Source: Bacteroidota bacterium (GTDB lineage: Bacteria > Bacteroidota > Bacteroidia > Bacteroidales > VadinHA17). Taken from it: DNA of 5,656 bases. A program made the translations under genes and the position numbers. Positions 1-5,095 of this stretch are shown in pieces (positions within the stretch are counted from its first letter, which is position 1; every line of letters begins with the position of its first letter). The DNA is taken from assembly GCA_030611395.1 (NCBI GenBank), contig JAUWPX010000121.1, forward strand, positions 1 to 5,656. Reading direction: 5' to 3'. Under the pieces are notes generated by a model, which did no database searches, had not been told where the DNA came from, and saw only the letters and a program-made list of their open reading frames with translations.

Positions 1-671
1 CAGGTAATAACGGAACAGGAAAAGAATTAGTAGCCCGCCAGCTTCATGAAAAAAGCAACAGGGCAAAACAACCATTTATTGAAGTAAATTGTGCCGCCAT
101 TCCTACCGAACTAATTGAAAGCGAGCTTTTTGGACACGAAAAAGGCTCTTTTACTTCGGCTCATAAACAAAGAATAGGCAAATTTGAACAGGCACAGGGG
201 GGCACTATTTTCCTTGATGAAATCGGGGATATGAGTCTTCCGGCACAGGCTAAAGTACTAAGAGCTCTTCAGGAAAATATAATTTCCAGAGTAGGCAGTA
301 ATAAAGATATTGATATAAATGTTAGAGTAATAGCTGCTACCAATAAAAACATTAAAGAAGAAATTGGCAACCATAACTTCCGGGAAGACCTATATCACAG
401 AATCAGTGTAATACTTATTCCGGTACCATCATTAAATGAACGGAAAGATGATATTCCTCTTCTTGCCGATCACTTTAATATCCTGATATGTGATGAATAT
501 GGAATGAGCAGGAAAGAAATTACAAAAGATGCCATTAAAGAATTGCAGAAAATTAACTGGACCGGCAATATCAGGGAGTTCCGGAATGTGCTGGAGCGCC
601 TGATCATACTTTGTGAAAAAAAGATCACCGGAACTGATGTGATCAACTATGCACATCCCATTTCAAAATAA
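1..671 (+). CDS. Sigma-54-dependent response regulator, NtrC/NtrX-like, 5'-truncated, no HTH
   Basis: This is the AAA+ core of a bacterial enhancer-binding protein that would use ATP hydrolysis to remodel sigma-54 RNA polymerase. The reading frame is open from base 3 and gives 222 residues; the N-terminus, presumably a receiver domain, lies outside the window. Visible in order: Walker A GNNGTGKE (residues 1-8), the sigma-54 contact loop ELFGHEKGSFTSA (41-53), Walker B GGTIFLDEIGD (66-76), sensor I VRVIAATN (107-114), arginine-finger segment FREDLYHR (126-133) and sensor II GNIREFRNV (188-196). The contact loop is GSFTSA instead of the classical GAFTGA, keeping the key Phe and Thr; from memory this variant is common in a Bacteroidota NtrX-like clade. 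The protein stops about 27 residues after sensor II, leaving no room for the usual Fis-type helix-turn-helix. The sequence past the stop is repetitive and non-coding in character, so a recent frameshift is unlikely. Family assignment is firm; the regulon is unknown. Confidence 0.93.
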   Translation, partial: GNNGTGKELVARQLHEKSNRAKQPFIEVNCAAIPTELIESELFGHEKGSFTSAHKQRIGKFEQAQGGTIFLDEIGDMSLPAQAKVLRALQENIISRVGSNKDIDINVRVIAATNKNIKEEIGNHNFREDLYHRISVILIPVPSLNERKDDIPLLADHFNILICDEYGMSRKEITKDAIKELQKINWTGNIREFRNVLERLIILCEKKITGTDVINYAHPISK

Positions 672-698
672 GTCAGCAGTCAGCAAATAGCAGTCGAC
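671..698 (+). repeat. Degenerate AGTCNGC heptamer repeats, four units
   Basis: Four consecutive 7-bp units start on the last base of the regulator's stop codon: AGTCAGC, AGTCAGC, AAATAGC, AGTCGAC. The same heptamer occurs at 3388-3415 and, inverted, at 3527-3561. Short tandem AGTCNGC tracts of this kind are familiar to me from intergenic regions of Bacteroidota genomes; their function is unknown. Confidence 0.7.
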
Positions 699-882
699 CT
701 CACCTCATCACCTCTTCCCATTTTCTCCTCTTCATCTCCCAGTCGCCCCCTCGTTCCCTCGTTCCCTCGTTCCTTCGCCCTCTCGTTCTATCGTTCCTTT
801 GTTCTATCGTTCTATCGTCCTATCGTTCCTTCGTTCTATCGTCTCTTTTCTCCTCTTCTCATCTTCTCCTCTTCTTCCCCCT
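699..882 (+). other. Pyrimidine-rich tract between convergent genes
   Basis: The + strand here is almost entirely C and T, interrupted mainly by the G of recurrent TCG triplets and a few A residues. It fills the gap between the convergent regulator (ends 671) and TrmO-like gene (ends 859) and runs about 20 bp into the latter's 3' end. No hairpin followed by a T-run is visible, so neither gene has an obvious intrinsic terminator here. The transcript from the left would carry a pyrimidine-rich tail and the one from the right a purine-rich tail. The most regular part is the octamer array at 743-846. Confidence 0.7.
743..846 (+). repeat. 13-unit tandem octamer array, consensus TCGTTCYN
   Basis: Thirteen 8-bp units follow each other without any shift in register. 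The clearest are TCGTTCCC (751 and 759), TCGTTCCT (767, 791, 823) and TCGTTCTA (783, 807, 831). Units at 743, 775, 799, 815 and 839 are diverged by one to three bases. The constant core is TCGTTC, or GAACGA on the other strand; the last two positions vary mostly among CC, CT and TA. There are no spacers, so this is not a CRISPR array, and because 8 is not a multiple of 3 it is not coding repeat sequence. Function unknown. Confidence 0.85.
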
Positions 883-1431
883 ACTGATCCCAAGTTTCCG
901 CTCAACTTCGGTGTCCTTACCGGGATCGGGGCAATCAAGAGATGATATCCACGGTTTTATATCCAGGACCGGTGTTCCGTCAAACGCATCAATCCCGCTG
1001 ACATGTAATATGGCTCCATCTACCCGGTTGAGTTTGATCACTGCAAAACCAATGGAATTCGGCCGGTTTGGCGACCGTGTAGAAAACAGACCGAAAGACC
1101 TTTTACTCCCCGGCGGATTAGCAGAAGATCGCCACCCTTTTGACAAATGCATATGGTACAGGACAATAATGTAATCGTACATTTCAATATCCCGCAATGC
1201 TTCAGTAAAGGGTTCATATATCTCAATTGTACCTTCATTTTCAGGCTCTAAAGCACCCTGCCGGGGCGCTCCGGTTTGCGGTGTCATACAGGTATGAAAC
1301 TCTCCGATTGGTTGATATTCTATTACCATAGTATCAGGTTTTGTTTTTATTCGCGGTACTGTTTGTTCTGCTGATAACGCAGTTGGTAAAACTACCCACA
1401 ATAATGCAACAATTCGTAAAAAAGATTTCAT
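859..1431 (-). CDS. TrmO/TsaA-fold (UPF0066) protein with an N-terminal signal peptide
   Basis: This 190-residue protein belongs to the TrmO/TsaA family. E. coli TrmO is a cytoplasmic SAM-dependent enzyme that N6-methylates the t6A37 base of tRNA. Family motifs are all present: PIGEFHT (41-47), GAPRQGALEPE (54-64), GLFSTRSPNRPNSIGFAVIKL split as GLFSTRSP (114-121) and NRPNSIG (122-128), and DGTPVLDIKP (151-160). RPNS replaces the usual RPNP. Unusually, the chosen ATG gives a typical secretion signal: basic start MKSFLR, hydrophobic IVALLWVVLPTAL, then a likely cleavage site around SAE (20-22). An internal Met35, just before the conserved domain, would give a cytoplasmic form; neither start has a clear Shine-Dalgarno. 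The basic tail RGKKRRR is encoded by the pyrimidine-rich tract. The gene starts 30 nt after the MFS transporter stop, so co-transcription is likely. The fold is secure; a tRNA substrate is uncertain if the protein is exported. Confidence 0.88.
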   Translation of the reverse strand: MKSFLRIVALLWVVLPTALSAEQTVPRIKTKPDTMVIEYQPIGEFHTCMTPQTGAPRQGALEPENEGTIEIYEPFTEALRDIEMYDYIIVLYHMHLSKGWRSSANPPGSKRSFGLFSTRSPNRPNSIGFAVIKLNRVDGAILHVSGIDAFDGTPVLDIKPWISSLDCPDPGKDTEVERKLGISRGKKRRR

Positions 1432-1461
1432 GATAACATTGAGTTAATATATTCCAACAAA

Positions 1462-2625
1462 TTAAACTTTCATTTTCAGACGTAACTGTTTAACTACAAA
1501 ATAGAAAATTATAAACATAATAATAAGGCAGCATAGTAATAATGAAGAAAAATATTTCATTCCTGCAACCTGAGCTATCACTCCCATCAGGTAATTTATT
1601 ATCATATTTCCAATAAGAGCAATAACCATAACAAAACTAAAAGCTGTGCCGGACATCACTTTATAGAGTTCCCCCACATAACCGAGTAAAACCGGGAATC
1701 CTGCTGCTAATCCTGCACCAAGTAAAACAAGTCCCAGTATAGATAATCCATAGGTTGAAAAGAACATTAATACAAAAGCTCCCGTAGCTGCTAAACATAT
1801 ACTGATAAATTGTATGATAACAGAAGAAAACTTTCGTAAAATATATCCCAGAACTATTCGTGTCAGAGTAAGACTCAGCACCAGGGCTGACAGGGCAAAC
1901 AGCGCATGCTCTTTTTCTGCACCAACAACATCCCGCAAATATGTGGTTGTCCAGCTGTTTGAAATACCCTCAACGCCACTCTGAAAAAACAAGAAAACTC
2001 CAATAAGTATTATTACAGGATCCTTCGTCATTTGGAGAAACTCTTTGAGGGGAAATTGCCGTGCCATTTTAGGTTTTGGGAAGCTGACAAAAAAGAAATA
2101 AACCAGAGGAATAAAAAGAACATACCCGATAAATGCAATTATTTCATTACCCATAAATATATTCGATAATGACCCAATAAGTAAAGGCATTCCAAATGCT
2201 CCTATACCGTAAAACACACCCAGAACACTCAGATTTGCCCCTCTGTTACCATCACTTATATCACTTACAAGAGCACTAGTAGAACCATTAAGTATTCCTC
2301 CTCCAAAACCAATAATAAAAACTGATGATTTGAGAAGAAATAAACTTTCGCCGTATGCTATTCCTTCCAGTGACAGGATCACCGACAATACACAAAAAAT
2401 CAGCAAGTACTTATAACCATAACGGTCAACCACAGGGCCGAAAATAAAAGAACCTGCAAGGATCCCTAAAGGTAAAAGAGAGGCAATTACTCCAGCTTCA
2501 ACTTCGTTTATTGAATATTTAGTAATAACATCAGGCAGGATAAGACCTACTGAAATAGCACAAATTCCAAATATAAATATACCGGAATATGCTGCAATAA
2601 ATGTTAATTTCTTTTGTCTGGTCAA
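1462..2625 (-). CDS. MFS transporter, sugar/FucP-like type, TTG start
   Basis: This 387-residue inner-membrane protein has about twelve hydrophobic segments, the standard size for a major facilitator. The motif A loop between helices 2 and 3 is GPVVDRYGYK (63-72). The helix 4-5 region (113-149, with SDISDGNRGANLSVLGVFYG and GIGAFGMPLL) and GVEGISNSWTTTYL in helix 7 (217-230) resemble FucP-like sugar:proton symporters, so a sugar or related small polar substrate is a reasonable guess. A hydrophilic central loop spans 182-201. The start is TTG; the in-frame sequence upstream has no ATG before a stop about 50 nt away, and MTRQKKLTF directly before helix 1 is a normal N-terminus. The start has no Shine-Dalgarno. 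A TAnnTTTG box lies 24 nt upstream. It is the first gene of a probable two-gene unit with the TrmO-like gene. Substrate is unproven. Confidence 0.92.
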   Translation of the reverse strand: MTRQKKLTFIAAYSGIFIFGICAISVGLILPDVITKYSINEVEAGVIASLLPLGILAGSFIFGPVVDRYGYKYLLIFCVLSVILSLEGIAYGESLFLLKSSVFIIGFGGGILNGSTSALVSDISDGNRGANLSVLGVFYGIGAFGMPLLIGSLSNIFMGNEIIAFIGYVLFIPLVYFFFVSFPKPKMARQFPLKEFLQMTKDPVIILIGVFLFFQSGVEGISNSWTTTYLRDVVGAEKEHALFALSALVLSLTLTRIVLGYILRKFSSVIIQFISICLAATGAFVLMFFSTYGLSILGLVLLGAGLAAGFPVLLGYVGELYKVMSGTAFSFVMVIALIGNMIINYLMGVIAQVAGMKYFSSLLLCCLIIMFIIFYFVVKQLRLKMKV

Positions 2626-2648
2626 TGTGTTTTGATTTAAAATTGGTT

Positions 2649-2656
2649 CAAAATTA
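2649..2656 (-). promoter_or_regulatory. Candidate -7 box for the MFS transporter gene
   Basis: On the minus strand this reads TAATTTTG, a full match to the Bacteroidota -7 consensus TAnnTTTG. Transcription would begin near 2643, leaving a leader of about 18 nt before the TTG start at 2625. No convincing -33 TTTG element lies at the expected distance, and the region is very AT-rich, so a chance match is possible. Confidence 0.4.
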
Positions 2657-2713
2657 ATTTCTAAATTGATTATTTAAAAGTCTAAGATAGATAAAAAACG
2701 GATATTATATTTT

Positions 2714-2721
2714 TATCTTTG
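2714..2721 (+). promoter_or_regulatory. Candidate -7 box for the lipoprotein gene
   Basis: TATCTTTG matches the Bacteroidota -7 consensus TAnnTTTG. It would place a transcript start near 2727 and give the lipoprotein gene at 2898 a leader of about 170 nt that contains both dyad-symmetric elements described below. No clear -33 element is visible. Confidence 0.4.
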
Positions 2722-2746
2722 ACATTTTATAAAAGCAACTATTTTG

Positions 2747-2786
2747 CCGGTTAACCCGTCATTAATAAAAAAGGACGGATTACCGG
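2747..2786. promoter_or_regulatory. Imperfect inverted repeat, possible leader hairpin
   Basis: The left arm CCGGTTAACCCGTC (2747-2760) pairs with the right arm GACGGATTACCGG (2774-2786), giving 12 base pairs with one bulged T and one mismatch. They enclose a 13-nt AT-rich loop. The arms are markedly more GC-rich than the surroundings. No T-run follows on either strand, so it does not look like an intrinsic terminator. It could be a structured 5' leader element or a binding site in the divergent promoter gap. Confidence 0.55.
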
Positions 2787-2882
2787 ATGGATATTATTAA
2801 TAAACTCAAATTGTCTGTTAATGCCATTCTGTTTACAAAACAGAAAAAACAATTTCTTAATGATATTGTTATTATTAAATAA
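2787..2882 (+). CDS. Possible small ORF, 31 codons, doubtful
   Basis: An ATG directly after the right arm of the upstream hairpin opens a 31-residue frame, MDIINKLKLSVNAILF followed by TKQKKQFLNDIVIIK, stopping 15 nt before the lipoprotein start. AAGGA lies 11 nt before the ATG. The peptide is basic, with no recognisable motif. A stretch this AT-rich is rich in chance codons, and a perfect palindrome lies inside the frame, so it may equally be untranslated leader. If translated it could act as a leader peptide. Confidence 0.2.
   Translation: MDIINKLKLSVNAILFTKQKKQFLNDIVIIK
2827..2845. promoter_or_regulatory. Perfect 8-bp-arm palindrome, possible operator or hairpin
   Basis: TTCTGTTTACAAAACAGAA has two perfect 8-bp arms around a 3-nt centre. 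It ends 52 bp upstream of the lipoprotein start. Its size and symmetry suit a dimeric regulator's operator; as RNA it would form a small stem-loop. No T-run follows, so it is not an evident terminator. Its partner is unknown. Confidence 0.45.
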
Positions 2883-2897
2883 CTTAATACACAGAAA

Positions 2898-3338
2898 ATG
2901 AAATCAAAGATCAGTTTTTATACAGGACTTATAATTTTAACCATACTGGGATATATGATATTTTTCACCGGTTGCGTAAAATTTGATGAAGAAGAAGAAC
3001 AAGAAACCTATTTTTTAGTTGAGGTTGATAGTATCGATTTAGCAGATACGATAGCAACAAGCGATACTCTTTTTATTAGTTTCTACGGAACCATTGGTAC
3101 TAACGATTGTTATTCATTCTCCCATTTTTATCCTCAGACTGATGAGGACACAATTAATGTTGAAGTTTGGGGTAAGCTTGCACCGGGGGAGAACTGCGAT
3201 TCTGGTTTGGTTTACCTTGAAGGCGAACAACTTAATATATATAACTTTTACCAAGGCACATATTTTGTGCATGTTTACCAACCTGATGGAAGCTTACTTA
3301 TTGACTCCCTGACTGTGGTTCTGCCAGGAGATAAATAA
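2898..3338 (+). CDS. Small acidic lipoprotein, function unknown
   Basis: This 146-residue protein has a lipoprotein signal: basic MKSK, a hydrophobic stretch (about 7-23), then lipobox FTGC with Cys26 as the lipidation site. Directly after it comes the acidic run FDEEEEQE (29-36). Acidic residues just after the lipidated cysteine act as a surface-export signal in some Bacteroidota, so outer-membrane surface display is possible. The remainder alternates short hydrophobic and polar stretches, suggesting a beta-sandwich of about 110 residues. Two further cysteines (71 in NDCYSF, 100 in ENCDSG) could form a disulfide in an oxidising compartment. There is no Shine-Dalgarno, but an A-rich stretch precedes the ATG. 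It is transcribed alone, divergent from the MFS gene. I do not recognise a named family; no enzymatic motif is visible. Confidence 0.82.
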   Translation: MKSKISFYTGLIILTILGYMIFFTGCVKFDEEEEQETYFLVEVDSIDLADTIATSDTLFISFYGTIGTNDCYSFSHFYPQTDEDTINVEVWGKLAPGENCDSGLVYLEGEQLNIYNFYQGTYFVHVYQPDGSLLIDSLTVVLPGDK

Positions 3339-3387
3339 AACCGAACATAAGGGATTCTATCGCTGAAAAGAGAATTCGCAATTAATC

Positions 3388-3415
3388 AGTCGGCAGTCCA
3401 CAGTCTGCAAGCAGC
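3388..3415 (+). repeat. AGTCNGC heptamer repeats, four units, direct copy
   Basis: Units in register are AGTCGGC, AGTCCAC, AGTCTGC and AAGCAGC, possibly followed by a diverged AGTTGCT. They abut the left side of the S23-family relic and are inverted relative to the set at 3527-3561. Confidence 0.72.
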
Positions 3416-3428
3416 AGTTGCTCTTGCA

Positions 3429-3518
3429 ATGGATATTTATCACGCCAACAAGAAATTTCCTAAAGATGAATTTTATTCTTTGACCACTCAGACAAGAAAA
3501 TCCTCAAGATATAAATAG
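3429..3518 (+). pseudogene. Relic of a four-helix-bundle (S23/23S rRNA-IVP) gene
   Basis: Thirty codons from an ATG read MDIYHANKKFPKDEF, YSLTTQTRKSSR, then YK and a stop. This matches the conserved first third of the four-helix-bundle/S23 family, whose members typically show a pattern like M-IY--TKKFPKEE-YSLT-QIRRSSRSV followed by N-AE. Family proteins are about 110-130 residues. The N-terminal segment normally preceding this motif (with a LxxWQ-type sequence) is missing; upstream in frame there is only heptamer-repeat translation. The rest of the bundle after SSR is missing too, replaced by a stop and inverted heptamer repeats. I therefore read it as a non-functional fragment bounded by repeats. 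Recognition rests on about 25 residues, from memory of the family. Confidence 0.65.
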
Positions 3519-3526
3519 CCTGGTCT

Positions 3527-3561
3527 TCAGTTTGCCGACTGCAGACTGAAGATTGCCGACT
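3527..3561 (-). repeat. AGTCNGC heptamer repeats, five units, inverted copy
   Basis: On the minus strand the units read AGTCGGC, AATCTTC, AGTCTGC, AGTCGGC, AAACTGA, in exact 7-bp register. The first three units align well with the + strand copy at 3388-3408 (AGTCGGC, AGTCCAC, AGTCTGC). The two sets thus form an imperfect inverted repeat around the S23 relic, with about 110 bp between them. Confidence 0.72.
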
Positions 3562-3646
3562 TAAAAATGCAAAGTATAATGAGATTAGCCATTCCAGGCA
3601 TTTCAAACTTAAGACACTTAATAGATACGAAAATTCAAATAATTTG

Positions 3647-4987
3647 TTAATTATCTGCTTTGATCTTTTTGAATAAGACCAGGTAAGTAATCGCACCTGA
3701 AATCAAATTGGCTGTGAATGCTGCCCAGAATATCCCTTCCAGGCCAATCCATGATGTAGCAAACCAGGCAAGAGGAATATACAAACCTATCATTCTTATA
3801 ACTATCATACCAAATGCTATAAACGGTTTATTAATTCCATTAAATGTGCTCATGCCCATCATCGTTATCCCCTGAAAGCCGTAGCTAAACGAAACAATAA
3901 CCAGATATCCGGCAGTAATTTGTATAACGTCGGTATTGGAACTAAAAATACCGGCTATTATTTGCGCTGCAAACATGCAGATAATAAAAACGAAAACACC
4001 CCAGGTTACAGATAACAGAGAAGCGATTTTTATACCCCGGAATATCCGTGTTTTATTACCAAGACCCCAGTTCTGACCGGAAAAGATCATCATCACCGAG
4101 CCTAATGCCCTGATAACCAGAAGCGCGAGCATCTCCAGACGTACAATAACACCAAATGCTGCTATAGCTTCATTACCGAACTCAGCAATAATCCGGATAA
4201 GAACACCAATAGAAAGGGGTGTGATAAGTAAACTAATTGTAGCAGGTCCGGCGATATAAAGGATGTTTTTCCACGTATGAAGAAATTCAACTAAATCGGG
4301 TACATAAAAAGTAAGTAGTTTTTTTCGCCTGATAAGAATAAATAGAGTAACAATCATTCCAATTCCTCTTGCAATTACTGTTGCAATTGCCGCACCTTTC
4401 AGCCCTAATTCAGGAAATGGGCCAATCCCAAAAATCAGCAGGGGATCAATAATTATATTGATTACTGCCGAAATAAGCATTATCATTCCCGGGGTAAATG
4501 TATCACCTGTAGCACGGATGATATTGTTCCCAACCATAGGTATAACCAGGAATATCATTCCCCAGTACCAGATAACCATATAATCTTTTATCAAAGGCAG
4601 GATATCAGGAGAAGCACCAAGCAATTTGAATAAAGGTTCTATGGTAAGCTGACCAATTGTTACAAAAATTATAATAATAACAACCGACAAGGCAAGAGCA
4701 TGTGCTGCATATTGCCTGACAATCAATATTTTTTCAGAAACGATCATCCTGGATATTAGAGAAGCAGTCCCTATTCCCATACCCATGGAAATACTCGCGA
4801 TAAGCATAATAACAGGAAAAGTAAAACCAATAGCTGCAAGTTCATCAACCCCAATCTTCCCAATGAAGTAAGTGTCCGTCAGGTTAAAGATCACCATACC
4901 CAACATACCCAATATCATTGGCCAGGTAAGTTTGGCAAGGGCTGATGTAATCGGTCCTTCTGTTAAGATTTTATTGCGTTCCTGCAT
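3647..4987 (-). CDS. MATE family efflux transporter
   Basis: This is a 446-residue inner-membrane antiporter of the multidrug and toxic compound extrusion family, which exports drugs or metabolites using a Na+ or H+ gradient. It has about twelve hydrophobic segments in two similar halves and a normal family length (440-470). Typical features are the helix 1-2 region WPMILGML with NLTDTYFIGKIG (22-46), RATGDTFTPG (158-167), DPLLIFGIG (181-189), GLKGAAIAT (195-203) and GQNWGLGN (304-311). The frame is open to a TTG at 5023, but I prefer the ATG at 4987: it has GGGGAG six nt upstream, gives the usual short MQERNKILTEGPI start, and the TTG overlaps the predicted -7 box. The gene stands alone, divergent from the membrane glycosyltransferase-like gene. 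Substrate is unknown. Confidence 0.94.
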   Translation of the reverse strand: MQERNKILTEGPITSALAKLTWPMILGMLGMVIFNLTDTYFIGKIGVDELAAIGFTFPVIMLIASISMGMGIGTASLISRMIVSEKILIVRQYAAHALALSVVIIIIFVTIGQLTIEPLFKLLGASPDILPLIKDYMVIWYWGMIFLVIPMVGNNIIRATGDTFTPGMIMLISAVINIIIDPLLIFGIGPFPELGLKGAAIATVIARGIGMIVTLFILIRRKKLLTFYVPDLVEFLHTWKNILYIAGPATISLLITPLSIGVLIRIIAEFGNEAIAAFGVIVRLEMLALLVIRALGSVMMIFSGQNWGLGNKTRIFRGIKIASLLSVTWGVFVFIICMFAAQIIAGIFSSNTDVIQITAGYLVIVSFSYGFQGITMMGMSTFNGINKPFIAFGMIVIRMIGLYIPLAWFATSWIGLEGIFWAAFTANLISGAITYLVLFKKIKADN

Positions 4988-4993
4988 TAAAAA

Positions 4994-4999
4994 CTCCCC
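4994..4999 (-). promoter_or_regulatory. Shine-Dalgarno site deciding the MATE start
   Basis: On the minus strand GGGGAG lies six nt before the ATG at 4987. It stands out because the other starts in this window lack a Shine-Dalgarno sequence, and it supports the 446-residue form over the longer frame opening with TTG at 5023. Confidence 0.7.
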
Positions 5000-5020
5000 G
5001 TTCAATAAGAAGCGAAAAGG

Positions 5021-5053
5021 CAAAAGTAAAAAGATATCGTCAAGTCAGGCAAT
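5021..5053 (-). promoter_or_regulatory. Predicted promoter of the MATE gene
   Basis: On the minus strand TACTTTTG (5028-5021) fully matches the Bacteroidota -7 consensus TAnnTTTG. An ATTG (5053-5050) sits 21 nt upstream of it, a plausible -33 element. Transcription would start near 5015, leaving a leader of about 27 nt that includes the Shine-Dalgarno at 4994-4999. Confidence 0.55.
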
Positions 5054-5095
5054 TTTAAAATCAAAAACAAAAAAATCCTTACATTTATCCCAGCT

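Larger units (their letters stand above)
3339..3646. other. 308-bp gap of decayed repeats and gene relic
   Basis: This gap separates the lipoprotein gene from the 3' end of the convergent MATE gene. It holds heptamer repeats at 3388-3415, an S23-family gene relic at 3429-3518, inverted heptamers at 3527-3561, and an AT-rich stretch to 3646 in which imperfect AGGCATTTC/AGACACTTA-like words recur. No intact gene is visible. A weak dyad, GGATTCT (about 3351) with AGAATTC (about 3371), is too short and lacks a T-run to be called a terminator. Confidence 0.65.

Noticed and set aside
432..656. 74-codon - strand reading frame
   Set aside because: It is antisense to the sigma-54 activator's conserved AAA+ core and resembles no family.
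743..846. Possible CRISPR array
   Set aside because: Units are contiguous 8-mers with no spacers and no cas genes nearby; it is a simple tandem repeat.
911..1174. 87-codon + strand reading frame
   Set aside because: It lies fully antisense to the TrmO-like gene, whose family motifs are unmistakable.
2747..2786. Intrinsic terminator
   Set aside because: The stem is good, but no T-run follows on either strand and no gene ends just upstream in either direction.
3094..3312. 72-codon + strand reading frame inside the lipoprotein gene
   Set aside because: It is an out-of-frame shadow of the lipoprotein gene, which has a good signal peptide and lipobox.
3388..3561. Insertion sequence or intact MITE
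   Set aside because: The inverted flanks are short tandem heptamers rather than unique terminal repeats, no target-site duplication could be identified, and there is no transposase.
3460..3696. 78-codon - strand reading frame at the MATE 3' end
   Set aside because: It spans the MATE stop, inverted heptamers and the S23 relic in antisense; its composition is explained by those elements.
4988..5023. Longer MATE protein starting with TTG at 5023
   Set aside because: The TTG overlaps the predicted -7 box, while the ATG at 4987 has GGGGAG six nt upstream and gives the usual family N-terminus.
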